This document shows, one piece after another, positions 21,971 to 31,266 of a stretch of 64,000 nt of DNA. The position numbers and the translations under genes were made by a program. The notes under the pieces are model-generated. The model was not told the DNA's origin. It saw only the letters and a program-made list of their open reading frames with translations, and searched no databases. The DNA is taken from positions 3,410,001 through 3,474,000 of the forward strand of contig NZ_CP124750.1 of NCBI RefSeq assembly GCF_029962605.1, in the 5' to 3' direction. The stretch is from Serratia sarumanii. Its GTDB lineage: Bacteria > Pseudomonadota > Gammaproteobacteria > Enterobacterales > Enterobacteriaceae. The stretch's first letter is position 1. Each line of letters opens with the position of its first letter.

Positions 21971-22827
21971 TACGGGTTACGCTTGAATTTGCTGAAGTCC
22001 GGCTGACGCTTCTCGTTGAACGCGTTGCGCCCTTCCTGCCCTTCGTCGGTCATGTAGAACAGCATGGTGGCGTTGCCCGCCAGCTCCTGCAAACCGGCCT
22101 GGCCGTCGCAGTCAGCGTTCAGCGCCGCCTTCAGGCAGCGCAGCGCCATCGGGCTGTTCTGCAGCATTTCGCGGCACCAGCGCACCGTCTCTTTTTCCAG
22201 ATCGGCCAGCGGCACCACGGTATTAACCAGCCCCATGTCCAGCGCGGCGGCGGCATCGTACTGGCGGCACAGGAACCAGATTTCGCGCGCCTTCTTCTGG
22301 CCGACGATGCGCGCCATGTAAGACGCGCCCCAACCGCCGTCGAACGAGCCCACTTTCGGGCCGGTCTGGCCGAAGATGGCGTTATCCGCCGCGATGGTCA
22401 GATCGCACATCATGTGCAGCACGTGGCCGCCGCCGATCGAATAACCGGCCACCATCGCCACCACCGGTTTCGGGCAGGTGCGGATCTGGCGCTGGAAGTC
22501 CAGCACGTTGAGGTGATGCACGCCGCTGTCGTCGCGATAGCCGCCGTAGTCGCCGCGCACTTTCTGATCGCCGCCGGAGCAGAAGGCCTTATCGCCGGCG
22601 CCGGTCAGAATAATGACGCCGATGCCGTCGTCGTAACGGGCGTTGGCCAGCGCGTCGATCATCTCTTTAACCGTTTGCGGGCGAAACGCATTGCGCACCT
22701 GCGGCCGGTTAATGGTGATTTTGGCGATGCCGTCGGCGGACTTGTGATACAGAATGTCTTCGAAATCGCCGGTGCAATCCTGCCAGGCGATGGCGGCATA
22801 CAGCTGTTCTTCATTCGGATAAAGCAT
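21970..22827 (-). CDS. menB: 1,4-Dihydroxy-2-naphthoyl-CoA synthase MenB
   Basis: MenB closes the naphthoquinone ring from o-succinylbenzoyl-CoA. It has 285 residues of the crotonase fold. The oxyanion and substrate loops show [15 protein letters not shown] and [12 protein letters not shown], and [14 protein letters not shown] completes the site. The high conservation and length match E. coli MenB. It lies 11 bases downstream of menH. Confidence 0.98.
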   Translation of the reverse strand: MLYPNEEQLYAAIAWQDCTGDFEDILYHKSADGIAKITINRPQVRNAFRPQTVKEMIDALANARYDDGIGVIILTGAGDKAFCSGGDQKVRGDYGGYRDDSGVHHLNVLDFQRQIRTCPKPVVAMVAGYSIGGGHVLHMMCDLTIAADNAIFGQTGPKVGSFDGGWGASYMARIVGQKKAREIWFLCRQYDAAAALDMGLVNTVVPLADLEKETVRWCREMLQNSPMALRCLKAALNADCDGQAGLQELAGNATMLFYMTDEGQEGRNAFNEKRQPDFSKFKRNP

Positions 22828-22838
22828 GTTCGGTTCCT

Positions 22839-23609
22839 TTAACCAGGGTTAACGAGAAAGGTCTGCAGCTCGGCGACGAAATCCTGCGGATTGGCCAGAT
22901 GCGCGTTGTGGCCGGCCTGCGGCACGATGCGCAACGGCAACCCGGCGTCGCGCGCCAGCCGTTGAAATTTGGGGTCGTTCTCACCGCACAACACCTGCAG
23001 CGGCACGCTCAGTTGGCGCAGCTGCGGCGCCAGATAGGGCTGCCGCCCGAGCGACGTGGCTTCGAGCATGTCGGCGATCGCCGGGCCGCTGTTGACCGAG
23101 CGCGCGGCGATCAGCGCCTGGCGGTGCACATGGCTAAGCTCTTTGAACACCGGCTGCTGATACCAGTCCGCCAGGACCTCGGCGATCGGCTCACTGCGAA
23201 AACGCGCCGCCCACAGCGCATCCTGTTCGCAGCGCCGACGGCGCTGCTCTTCGTCCTCCAGCCCCGGATTACCGCCCTCGACGATCACCCCCTGCAGGCC
23301 GGCATGGCGGCCGTGGCAGGCGTGATACATGGCGATGCGCCCGCCGAGCGAGTAGCCCACCAGCCAATAGCGTTCGATATTGCGCAGCTGCAGCGTGGCG
23401 GCAATCTGCGCGCTGATGTCGTCGAAGCCGCGGCAGCTCACCGCCACGGAATCACCGTGGCCGGGCAGATCGATGGCCAGCGATGGCCATTCCGGGCAGC
23501 GTGCGGCGATCACCCGCCATTCATTGTTGTTGCCGAGCAGGCCATGCAGCCACACCAGCCACGGGCGGCCCGCTTCGCCCTGTTGCAAAATTCGCGTCGC
23601 CAGCATCAT
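22839..23609 (-). CDS. menH: SHCHC synthase MenH
   Basis: MenH eliminates pyruvate from SEPHCHC to form SHCHC. It has 256 residues with an alpha/beta-hydrolase fold: [12 protein letters not shown] oxyanion region, nucleophile Ser in VGYSLGGR, and His in [10 protein letters not shown] near the end. Its start overlaps the end of menD by 4 bases (ATGA). Confidence 0.94.
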   Translation of the reverse strand: MMLATRILQQGEAGRPWLVWLHGLLGNNNEWRVIAARCPEWPSLAIDLPGHGDSVAVSCRGFDDISAQIAATLQLRNIERYWLVGYSLGGRIAMYHACHGRHAGLQGVIVEGGNPGLEDEEQRRRRCEQDALWAARFRSEPIAEVLADWYQQPVFKELSHVHRQALIAARSVNSGPAIADMLEATSLGRQPYLAPQLRQLSVPLQVLCGENDPKFQRLARDAGLPLRIVPQAGHNAHLANPQDFVAELQTFLVNPG

Positions 23610-25282
23610 TGCACCGCCATCTGTTGCACCAGGTATTGCAGGCTTTCGGCCCCCGCGCTCGGCGGCACCTGCAGTTCGATAAGCGTGGCGCCGCCGCGCC
23701 GCCAGCCTTGTTCAACCGCCTGTTGCAGCTGGCTCCAGTTCTCCGGCCGCGCGTAACCCAGCTGGAACATCGCCGCCGCGTGGCTGAACTCGACGTTCTG
23801 CGGCATGCAGTAAAAGCGCTGACGATCCTCTTCCGGCGTCGGCAGCAGCGAGAAAATTTGGCCGCCGTTATTATTGACGACGATCAGCACCGTCGGCGCC
23901 GAGCTCTGGCGCAGCAGCGCCAGCGCATTGAGGTCATACAGAGCGGAAAGATCGCCCACCACCGCCAACGTCGGTCTGGCGGTGGCGCGCTGCACGCCGG
24001 CAGCGGTGGAGATCAGGCCGTCGATGCCGCTGGCACCGCGGTTGCTGAATACCGGGTAGGCGACGGGCAATGGCGTTAACGCGTCGATGAGCCGCACTAC
24101 CAGGCTGTTGCCGAGAAACAGCTGCCCGTTCTCCGGCAGCAGTTCCGGCAGGCGGTGCGCCAGCTGCGCTTCGCCAAAGTTATCGTGCAGATGCGTGGAT
24201 GCCGCCGTCAGCGCTTTATCCGCCAGCACGGCCAGCCCGGCGGCCCAAGGCTGGCGCGGCTGCGCCGGGTGCTGCGCCAACCACTGAGCCACGCCGGCGC
24301 GCAGGCGCCGCCCCCGGTGCTGGGCCGGATCGAGCCGCCCCGGCAGCTCGTCGATGATCCAATACTCTTCCGGCCGGCACTGCGCCTGCCACTGCAGCAG
24401 GCGTTTGCCGGTCAGGCTGCCGCCGAACTGCACCACCAGCTGCGCATCTTGCAGTACGCGCTGCGCCTGCGGGTGAGCGAGCCACAAATCGGCGCAGGGC
24501 AGCGGTTGCCCGGTCTGCGACAGCACGTCGCCGATCAGCGGCCAGCCCAGCGTTGCGGCCCATTCGGCCACCTGCGCGCCCTCTTGCGCGCTCATGCGCC
24601 CGGCCAACACCACGCCGCGCTTTTGCCGCCAGAAGAACCAGTCCGGCTGCGGCAATGGCGCCGCATGCGTCTCGCTTTCCTGCAGCCACGGGCGATCGCT
24701 CTGCCACCAGTCGCCCAGCGCGGCGGACCAGTCGGCATAGTGACGTTCGTCGCCGCCGTACAGCGGCTCGGCGAACGGGCAGTTGATGTGCAAAGCGCCG
24801 TGCTGCAGGCGCGCCATCGCGCTGTCGACGCTGGAGGCCAGCCACGCGGCCGGAATATCCGGCGTAGGACGCGGCAGATCGATCGCCAGCGTCGGGTGGC
24901 TGCTGTAGAGGCCGTTTTGACGGATCGCCTGATTGGCGCCGCAGTCGATCAACTCCGGCGGCCGATCGGCGGTGAGAAACACCAGCCGCTCACCGGTCAG
25001 GCCGGCTTCGATCAGCGCGGGATAAAGGTTGGCCGCCGCGGTGCCGGACGTGACGATCACCGCCACCGGCTCACGCGCCGCCTTCGCCAGCCCAAGCGCC
25101 AGATGGCCGAGCCCGCGCTCGTCAAAATGGGTATGACAGATAAACGATCGGTTAGCCGCGGCGGCCAGCGTCAGCGGCGTGGAGCGCGATCCCGGAGCGA
25201 TACAAACATGCCGCACCCCATGGCGGGCCAGCGCCTCGAGCAGCACAGCCGCCCACCGGCGATTAAAAACACTTGTCGACAT
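23606..25282 (-). CDS. menD: SEPHCHC synthase MenD
   Basis: MenD is a thiamine-diphosphate enzyme that adds 2-oxoglutarate-derived succinyl to isochorismate, the first committed step of menaquinone synthesis. It has 558 residues. The N-terminal ThDP glutamate region [17 protein letters not shown] and the C-terminal ThDP/Mg motif ([17 protein letters not shown] to VNNNGGQIF) are intact. It heads the men operon here: menF, usually directly upstream, is missing. Confidence 0.97.
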   Translation of the reverse strand: MSTSVFNRRWAAVLLEALARHGVRHVCIAPGSRSTPLTLAAAANRSFICHTHFDERGLGHLALGLAKAAREPVAVIVTSGTAAANLYPALIEAGLTGERLVFLTADRPPELIDCGANQAIRQNGLYSSHPTLAIDLPRPTPDIPAAWLASSVDSAMARLQHGALHINCPFAEPLYGGDERHYADWSAALGDWWQSDRPWLQESETHAAPLPQPDWFFWRQKRGVVLAGRMSAQEGAQVAEWAATLGWPLIGDVLSQTGQPLPCADLWLAHPQAQRVLQDAQLVVQFGGSLTGKRLLQWQAQCRPEEYWIIDELPGRLDPAQHRGRRLRAGVAQWLAQHPAQPRQPWAAGLAVLADKALTAASTHLHDNFGEAQLAHRLPELLPENGQLFLGNSLVVRLIDALTPLPVAYPVFSNRGASGIDGLISTAAGVQRATARPTLAVVGDLSALYDLNALALLRQSSAPTVLIVVNNNGGQIFSLLPTPEEDRQRFYCMPQNVEFSHAAAMFQLGYARPENWSQLQQAVEQGWRRGGATLIELQVPPSAGAESLQYLVQQMAVQ

Positions 25283-25623
25283 AGTTCGCTCACAAGTCAG
25301 TTAACAGAGATCGTCTCCGGCGCAGCCGACGGACGCCGCGCCTGTAGTTACGCTCTGTATTATATGAGGTGTTATTTTCACGGCTTTTGCGCCAGCGCAA
25401 GAACGCCGTATATCCCTGGGCGTTTACACCAGATAATTGTTTGATTTAGAACAAAAAATAAACAATAAAAACACAAATACTTTACACTTGCGGCGGCGCC
25501 GGCTCAATCCGTCCATACAAAAATAAGGGGAATAGAGGCGCTCCGACGGCGGCTAGCGGGAAGTATAGGCGGGATAAGGGAAAGCCAGCGGGGAAACGGC
25601 GGGATGAACGTACCGCCTGCGGA
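25283..25623. other. menD-elaB intergenic region without menF
   Basis: About 340 bases without a credible gene. The middle (25430-25500) is AT-rich and probably holds the menD promoter. In E. coli menF lies here, but neither strand shows an isochorismate synthase fragment by eye. Confidence 0.6.
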
Positions 25624-25650
25624 AAAACATGGGGCGGCCTGCGCCACCCC
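25624..25650 (-). terminator. elaB terminator
   Basis: On the minus strand GGGGTGGC, a 4-base loop and GCCGCCCC (one G-T wobble) are followed by ATG and a T5 run, directly after the elaB stop. Confidence 0.75.
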
Positions 25651-25660
25651 GATGGGTGAT

Positions 25661-25972
25661 TTATTTGCGGGCCAGCAGCAGTCCCAGCACCAGCCCGACG
25701 GTGGCGCCGATGCCTACGCTGTGCCAGGGTTTATCCCGCACGTAGTCGTCGGTGCGGTGTACCGCTTCTTTGGCGCGCGCATAGTAGGATTCGCCGGTGT
25801 TCGCCCAGCGCGCCTTAACCTCACTCAGCGCCTGCTCGGCGTGCGACTTGATGTCGATGTAGGCCTGATCCGCGCGGTCGCCGGTATATTGCAGCACTTC
25901 TTCCAGCGTCTCGGTCAGCATTCTCAGATCGTCATCCAGCGTAGTTTGCTCAGCATCCGTATGTCTTGCCAT
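25661..25972 (-). CDS. elaB: ElaB/YqjD family ribosome-associated membrane protein
   Basis: This is a tail-anchored inner-membrane protein of the ElaB/YqjD/YgaM family, linked in E. coli to stationary-phase stress tolerance and ribosome binding. It has 103 residues: an acidic N-terminus, a long amphipathic helix (about 10-75), the conserved RTDDYVRDKPWHSVGIG, and a C-terminal anchor TVGLVLGLLLARK. It matches ElaB better than YqjD and sits in the E. coli-like place beside the men genes. Confidence 0.92.
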   Translation of the reverse strand: MARHTDAEQTTLDDDLRMLTETLEEVLQYTGDRADQAYIDIKSHAEQALSEVKARWANTGESYYARAKEAVHRTDDYVRDKPWHSVGIGATVGLVLGLLLARK

Positions 25973-26053
25973 AGTGAGATCTCCGTGGTTGAAAAATTAA
26001 GCGTTCCTACACTATAGACAAGGATCGCCGCCTGCGGCCATCGGACTTTTACC

Positions 26054-27085
26054 CTAAAACACCAATTGCACCTTGGCGGCCTGGCGCTTATCGCCGGCAA
26101 ACTCCAGCGCCTGCGCCAGTTGCCCGCTGGCGAATTCCGCCGACAGCAACGGCAGCGGATCGACCACGTCGTCGGCCAGCCACGCCACCGCCAGCGCAAA
26201 CTCCGCCACGAAGCGGAAGGATCCGAGCAGGTTCAACTCCTTGGCGATCAACAACATCAGCGGAAAATCGGGGAAGCTGGCGCCCATGCCCACCTGCACC
26301 ACGGTGCCTTTGGCGCGGGTGATCTCCAGGCAGCGCTGCAGCGACTGCGGATGCCCCGCCACTTCGAAGGCGACGTCGAAATATCCTTTGTCCTGCTGAT
26401 AACCGCTAACATCGTCGTCCGCGGCATGCAGGCACCGATCGGCCCCCATTTGCCTGGCGATCGCCAGGCAGCGCGGGCTGAGATCGGCACAGACAATTTC
26501 GGCGGCGCCCAGCGCTTTCAGCGCCGCCACCAGCAGGCAGCCGATCGGGCCGACGCCGGACACGAAGATCTTTTTCCCCGTCACGTCGCCGGGCTGCTTC
26601 GCCGCGTGGATCGCCACCGCCAGCGGTTCAGCGAACACCATCACCCTGTCGTCGCGATCGGCGCCGTAAGGAATGCACTGCGCGCTGTCCACCACTTTGT
26701 ATTGGGTAAAAGCACCGTCGACGTGCGGAAAATACATCGCGCTGCCGAAAAAACGCATCTCGACGCATTGATTGCTTTGCTGCGCCAGACAGTATTTGCA
26801 CTGCCCGCAGGGTTTGCTGGGATTGAGCGCCACCTTCTGCCCGACCGGCAGCTGCGGCGAATCGCTGGCGACCACCTCGCCGATCACCTCATGGCCCAGC
26901 ACCATCGGCTGGCGCACCTGAAAATTGCCGACCCTGCCTTCCTGAAAGTAATGCAGATCCGAGCCGCAGATGCCGCCGCGGCTGATTTTCACCAGCGTTC
27001 CCTGCCCCCGGTAATCCACTTCTTGCGCAATCACCGCCACGTCGCGTTTGCCATTGACCACGCAGGACTGGGTTTGAATTTTCAT
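26054..27085 (-). CDS. idnD: L-idonate 5-dehydrogenase
   Basis: IdnD oxidises L-idonate to 5-keto-D-gluconate. It has 343 residues of the zinc medium-chain dehydrogenase family: catalytic zinc motif GGICGSDLHYF and GHEVIGE, the structural-zinc cysteines in CGQCKYCLAQQSNQC, and the Rossmann motif VSGVGPIGCLL. ATG 27085 gives MKIQTQSCVV, matching the family N-terminus; in-frame codons further upstream, up to 27139, add unrelated residues. It lies 22 bases after idnO, in the same operon. Confidence 0.94.
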   Translation of the reverse strand: MKIQTQSCVVNGKRDVAVIAQEVDYRGQGTLVKISRGGICGSDLHYFQEGRVGNFQVRQPMVLGHEVIGEVVASDSPQLPVGQKVALNPSKPCGQCKYCLAQQSNQCVEMRFFGSAMYFPHVDGAFTQYKVVDSAQCIPYGADRDDRVMVFAEPLAVAIHAAKQPGDVTGKKIFVSGVGPIGCLLVAALKALGAAEIVCADLSPRCLAIARQMGADRCLHAADDDVSGYQQDKGYFDVAFEVAGHPQSLQRCLEITRAKGTVVQVGMGASFPDFPLMLLIAKELNLLGSFRFVAEFALAVAWLADDVVDPLPLLSAEFASGQLAQALEFAGDKRQAAKVQLVF

Positions 27086-27107
27086 CTCAACACTCCACGA
27101 AAAAAGG

Positions 27108-27872
27108 TTACACCGCCGCCGACATGCCGCCATCGACAAACAGCAGTTGCCCGTTGACGAAGGCGGAGGCGTCGGCGGCCAGGAACACCGCCGCGCCGAT
27201 CAACTCCTGCGGATCGCCCCAGCGTGCGGCGGGCGTGCGTTGGGTCAGCCAGGCGGTGAAGGCCGGATCGTCGGCCAGCGCCTGTGTCATCTCGGTTTTG
27301 AAGTAGCCGGGGGCGATGCCGTTGACCTGAATGTTGTAGCGCGCCAACTCCACGCACATGCCGCGCGTCAGCATTTTCACCGCACCCTTGGAGGCCGCAT
27401 AAGGGGTGATGGTGTCCCGCCCCAGCTCGCTTTGCATCGAGCCGATGTTGACTATCTTGCCGCGCCGGCGCGGCACCATATAACGCGCCACGGTTTGCGA
27501 CACGATGAAAACCGCCTTCTGGTTGACGGCGATGATGTCGTCCCAGTCTTGCTCCGGAAACTCGGTGAACGGGTGGCGGCGCTGGATGCCGGCGTTGTTG
27601 ATCAAGACGTCTATCGCGCCGATATCCGCTTCGATACGATCGATGGCAGCATGCACCGCCTGGGAATCGGTGACGTCGAACGCCGCCGCATCGGCGCGCA
27701 AGCCCTCTTCGCGCAGGCGATCGGCGGCGTGTCGGGCATGTTCGTCGGTGGTGGCGTTGACCAGAATATGCGCGCCTTGCTGCGCCAGGCCGCGCGCCAG
27801 CAGAAAACCGATGCCGCGCGAGGCGCCGGTGATCAAGACAATTTTGTTATCCAGTGAAAACAGGTTGTTCAT
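27108..27872 (-). CDS. idnO: 5-Keto-D-gluconate 5-reductase
   Basis: IdnO reduces 5-ketogluconate to D-gluconate. It has 254 residues of the classical short-chain dehydrogenase family: NAD(P)-binding TGASRGIGFLLARGL, the NNAG motif, catalytic Ser in NIGSMQSEL and YAASKGA (Y-x3-K). It is upstream of idnD and transcribed from the operator-containing region shared with idnR. Gluconate kinase and a permease, normally partners, are not in the window. Confidence 0.93.
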   Translation of the reverse strand: MNNLFSLDNKIVLITGASRGIGFLLARGLAQQGAHILVNATTDEHARHAADRLREEGLRADAAAFDVTDSQAVHAAIDRIEADIGAIDVLINNAGIQRRHPFTEFPEQDWDDIIAVNQKAVFIVSQTVARYMVPRRRGKIVNIGSMQSELGRDTITPYAASKGAVKMLTRGMCVELARYNIQVNGIAPGYFKTEMTQALADDPAFTAWLTQRTPAARWGDPQELIGAAVFLAADASAFVNGQLLFVDGGMSAAV

Positions 27873-27924
27873 GGTGATTCCCGGCCATCAGGCCTCCAAT
27901 CAGACAGGCCTCTATCTCAGCCGA

Positions 27925-27991
27925 TTGTTACCGGTAAAAACGTGATGGAAATCACTGAACATCATGTTACGAAACCCTGTTACCCTTAACG
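27925..27991. promoter_or_regulatory. GntR/IdnR-type operators and CRP-like site
   Basis: TTGTTACCGGTAAAAA (27925-27940) contains the palindromic core TTACCGGTAA of the E. coli GntR/IdnR operator. A weaker copy, TGTTACCCTTAACG, is at 27978-27991. Between them CGTGA, TGGAAA, TCACT (27941-27956) matches the CRP half-site pattern with correct 6-base spacing. This predicts idonate/ketogluconate induction under catabolite control. Confidence 0.75.
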
Positions 27992-28140
27992 TGATCTCAC
28001 GCAGGCAGCAAGCGGGCAAAAAGCAGTTATCCAATTGAAAAATAGCTATTTTTAATAGGAGCGCATTCATTGTTATCGCCAAATCGATTTGTTAACATAC
28101 CGCTATCTGCCCTTGCCGCGCCGCCCGTGAAGGCCACCGA

Positions 28141-29124
28141 ATGAAACACCCCCGCGTTACGCTACAGGACATTGCGCAATTGGCCGGCGTGACCAAAATG
28201 ACCGTCAGCCGCTTCCTGCGCACGCCGGAAAAAGTGGCGGCCGACACCGCCGAACGCATTGTGCAGGTCATGCGGGAGCTGAACGTCACAGATGCCGATA
28301 CCGCACAGGCCGGCAGAAAACCGCGCATCGGCGTACTGATCCCCTCCTTCAACAACCAGATCTTCGCCGACCTGCTGGCCGGCATCGAATCCGTTACCCA
28401 AGCGCGGGGTTACCAAACGCTGGTGGTGAACTACGATTACAGCCCGCAGCGGGAAGAAGAGCAGATCGCACAGCTGTTGAGCTACCCGATCGCCGGGCTG
28501 ATCCTCACCGACTCTGCGCATACCTTGCGCGCAGAGACCTACCTCGGCGCCGCCAAAATCCCCCTCGCGCAGGTAATGGATCTCGACGCGCCGCCGGGGC
28601 GGATTGCGGTGGGGTTTGATAATGAACAGGCGGGGTATGACATGACCAAAGCGCTGCTCGCCAGCGGCAAACGGCATATCGTTTACTTTGGCGCCATGTC
28701 GGACGCCCGCGACAATAAACGCTATCGGGGGTACTGCCGCGCCATGGCGGCTCAGGAGCAAACGCCGCGCCAGATCACGCCGCATCGGGTCTCTTCGGTT
28801 TCGATCGGCGCCGACATGCTGGCGATGGCGCGCGAACGCTACCCGCAGTTGGACGGTATCCTGTGCACCAACGACGATCTGGCGGTGGGCGTGTTGCAGG
28901 CCTGCCTGCGTCTCGGCGTGCGCGTGCCGCAGGAGATTGCGCTATCGGGTTTTCACGGCCTGGATATTGGCCAGGCGACCACGCCGGGCATCGCCAGCGT
29001 GATCACGCCGCGCTTTGACATGGGGAAAACCGCCGCTGAAATGCTGCTGCTGCGGATCGCGGGCGAACCCTGCGCCGAGCGCCACGATCTGCACTACCGC
29101 CTCTCACTCGGCGGCACCGTTTGA
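28141..29124 (+). CDS. idnR: LacI-family regulator of the idn genes
   Basis: This is a LacI/GntR-type transcription factor of 327 residues. The N-terminal HTH is VTLQDIAQLAGVTKMTVSRF, followed by a hinge and a periplasmic-binding-like sensor domain (RIGVLIPSFNNQIFADLL to GFHGLDIGQATTPG). It is divergent from idnO-idnD across GntR/IdnR-type operators, so it most likely senses 5-ketogluconate, idonate or gluconate. Assignment as IdnR rather than GntR rests on the neighbours. Its end overlaps the convergent ycdZ-like gene by 31 bases. Confidence 0.85.
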   Translation: MKHPRVTLQDIAQLAGVTKMTVSRFLRTPEKVAADTAERIVQVMRELNVTDADTAQAGRKPRIGVLIPSFNNQIFADLLAGIESVTQARGYQTLVVNYDYSPQREEEQIAQLLSYPIAGLILTDSAHTLRAETYLGAAKIPLAQVMDLDAPPGRIAVGFDNEQAGYDMTKALLASGKRHIVYFGAMSDARDNKRYRGYCRAMAAQEQTPRQITPHRVSSVSIGADMLAMARERYPQLDGILCTNDDLAVGVLQACLRLGVRVPQEIALSGFHGLDIGQATTPGIASVITPRFDMGKTAAEMLLLRIAGEPCAERHDLHYRLSLGGTV

Positions 29125-29612
29125 GCCGGCATTCGGGCTGACCGGCTGTGCGGCACGGCTTTTTCGCTGCGCGCCGCCCACCACAGACCGCTGTTTTTCA
29201 TCGCATAGCCAAACAGCAAGCCCACCAACAGAGAAAGCGTCACCAGCGGCCAATCTCCGCCGCCGGCGAAGGTCGCACAGGCGCCGATAAAGGTGCCGGG
29301 CACAAACCCCAGCCACTGCTGTTTGGCCTGAATGCACATCAGGAACGCAACGACGCCGGTCAGCAGATACCCCAGCAGTTCCCACTGCGGCGCCAGTTCG
29401 CTGCCGTGGATGATCGCCATTGCCCAGAAGACGCCGCTGCAGCAGGTTAACGCGCCGATCAACAGCCCTTTCAGCCCACCCTGCGGGCAGGCGAAATACG
29501 CCGTGCAGCCGAGAAAACCGGCCCAACCGATCAGCCCCAGGCTGACGGCAACCCAGCCCCACACGCCGGAGAGGATCCCGGTAGTAACGGCAATGGCGAA
29601 AAGAACGTTCAT
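29094..29612 (-). CDS. ycdZ: DUF1097 inner membrane protein, YcdZ-like
   Basis: This is a predicted inner-membrane protein of unknown function, 172 residues with about five hydrophobic segments. LSGVWGWVAVSLGLIGWAGF, ACPQGGLKGL and FGYAMKNSGLW are almost identical to E. coli YcdZ. The basic C-terminal tail (RSARMPAQTV to SERR) overlaps the 3' end of idnR, which is unusual and may be a recent extension. Confidence 0.88.
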   Translation of the reverse strand: MNVLFAIAVTTGILSGVWGWVAVSLGLIGWAGFLGCTAYFACPQGGLKGLLIGALTCCSGVFWAMAIIHGSELAPQWELLGYLLTGVVAFLMCIQAKQQWLGFVPGTFIGACATFAGGGDWPLVTLSLLVGLLFGYAMKNSGLWWAARSEKAVPHSRSARMPAQTVPPSERR

Positions 29613-29742
29613 AAAGTGACCCGCGACAAAAAGAAAGCGCGCAGTTTACCCGAAAGCCGGTCATTTCATGTGATTAAAATCACAATATAAATGCAATTAA
29701 AGAATGATTAATTAAATAAAAGAGACTTAAATCACAAAATTA

Positions 29743-30978
29743 TTAACGTGGGAACCCTACACGTACCGTCATCCATGCCAACAACAGGCATACCGTGGTG
29801 CTGCTCAGGAACAGCAGATGGGTTGCCTGCTGCAGATCGACACGGTCGACCACGATCCCCAGCAAGATCGGCACCCAGTTGGCGATATAAGCGATAACGT
29901 AAAACAGTGAAAGCAAACGCGCATGGCTGGCCGGCGGCGAAATCAGGTTTACCAGGGTCGCGCTGCCGACGAAAATGGCGCCGTAAGCATAGCCGGCCAC
30001 CACCAGGCCCGCAGCCGCCAGCCACAGTGAATGCCATTGGATCGCCGCAGCGAATACCACCGCCGCCAGCACCTGCGCCAGGCAACCGAACAACAGCGAA
30101 TGACGGGCGTTAAGGCGGCGGCTCAGGATCTGGCTAATACCGGCGATCAACAGATACACCGCAATCGCATAGCCAAAGACGCCCCGCTGGTGCATGCCTA
30201 ACAGCGTTTCCGCCACGCTGGGGCCAATAGCCAAAATGCTGGCGGCCAGGGCCCAACAGATAAACAGCGCCCCGGCACAGACAAAGAATTTACCGCCGGT
30301 GATACGCAGGCCATCGAGCAGCGTGCTTTTTTCTGTCGCCGTCGGCGCAGCGCGGGTCGATGCCGTAACCACGCCACGCGGCCACGAGAACATCACGCCC
30401 AACGCCGCCACGGCGGCAATGATCATGATGAAAATGAACGGCAGCATCGTGGGATGAAAACCGGTCTGCAAAGCGATGCCGCTGAAGATCGGGCCCAGCG
30501 CCAACCCTGTGGTAAAGGACAACGTGGCGATCAGCGCGGCGTTTTTACCGCCGTCCTGTGGCCCAAAACGCACCAGGGCGATGTTTGCCGCCCCGGTCAA
30601 TGCCCCGGTGCCCACCCCGGCCAGCAGTCGCGCCATGAGCATCATGACAAAGGTATCCGCCAGCGCAAACAGCAGCGCACCGCTCAACACCACCAGCAAT
30701 GCCGGCACGATCATGCTGCGCAAATCCTTCACTTTGCCGGCCAGATTGCCGACGCCGAACAAAGAGATCAGTACGCCGGCAGCGTAGGCACCGTAAACGA
30801 CGGTCAGGCTGACGGAACTCAGCGCAAACTGCTGCTGATACAGCGGATAAAGCGGCGTCGGCGCACTGCTGTTCAGCAATGCCGACATCAAAGCCAGCGC
30901 CAGGAACAATAAAATGGTCCTGCGCGACGCCTGAGCATTTTGCGGCGCCGCGATCTGGCTGGCGGTATTTTCTGACAT
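29743..30978 (-). CDS. MFS transporter, probable drug/metabolite exporter
   Basis: This is a 12-transmembrane-segment major facilitator of 411 residues. The N-terminal half has PLYPLYQQQFALSS in the first periplasmic loop and the loop 2-3 motif GNLAGKVKDLRS; LARLLAGVGTGALTGA is TM4-like. It resembles DHA1-type exporters but no specific substrate can be named. It is divergent from a LysR regulator across a region with nested inverted repeats, so that regulator probably controls it. Confidence 0.8.
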   Translation of the reverse strand: MSENTASQIAAPQNAQASRRTILLFLALALMSALLNSSAPTPLYPLYQQQFALSSVSLTVVYGAYAAGVLISLFGVGNLAGKVKDLRSMIVPALLVVLSGALLFALADTFVMMLMARLLAGVGTGALTGAANIALVRFGPQDGGKNAALIATLSFTTGLALGPIFSGIALQTGFHPTMLPFIFIMIIAAVAALGVMFSWPRGVVTASTRAAPTATEKSTLLDGLRITGGKFFVCAGALFICWALAASILAIGPSVAETLLGMHQRGVFGYAIAVYLLIAGISQILSRRLNARHSLLFGCLAQVLAAVVFAAAIQWHSLWLAAAGLVVAGYAYGAIFVGSATLVNLISPPASHARLLSLFYVIAYIANWVPILLGIVVDRVDLQQATHLLFLSSTTVCLLLAWMTVRVGFPR

Positions 30979-31087
30979 GTTTCAACTCCCAAAGTCGGCA
31001 GACGGTGGCCTGCCATCGACATCTTTCTCACCCGGCGGGCCGGGAACGGGGCTTATCATAGCGTTACGGCGGCGGGCGAAGTATCGT

Positions 31088-31121
31088 CAAGAATGAATCA
31101 CCCTGATGCATTCTTGCATCA
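31088..31121. promoter_or_regulatory. Nested inverted repeats in MFS/LysR divergent promoter
   Basis: CAAGAATG (31088-31095) and CATTCTTG (31109-31116) are perfect complements 13 bases apart. Overlapping the right arm, TGATGCA-TTCT-TGCATCA (31104-31121) is a second perfect repeat. Position and symmetry suggest the LysR protein's operator. Confidence 0.6.
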
Positions 31122-31266
31122 CCGGAGAAATAACCGCCGATGTGCAGGCCGCTAGCCGTCTTTCTCTCCCCCAGGGCAGAGCAACGCTTTATGATATAAC
31201 CCGTTATCATTCGTCCGGCCCGGCCTGTTTCCTACGGCGCCGACAAATCTGCAGAGAGGAAATGGC

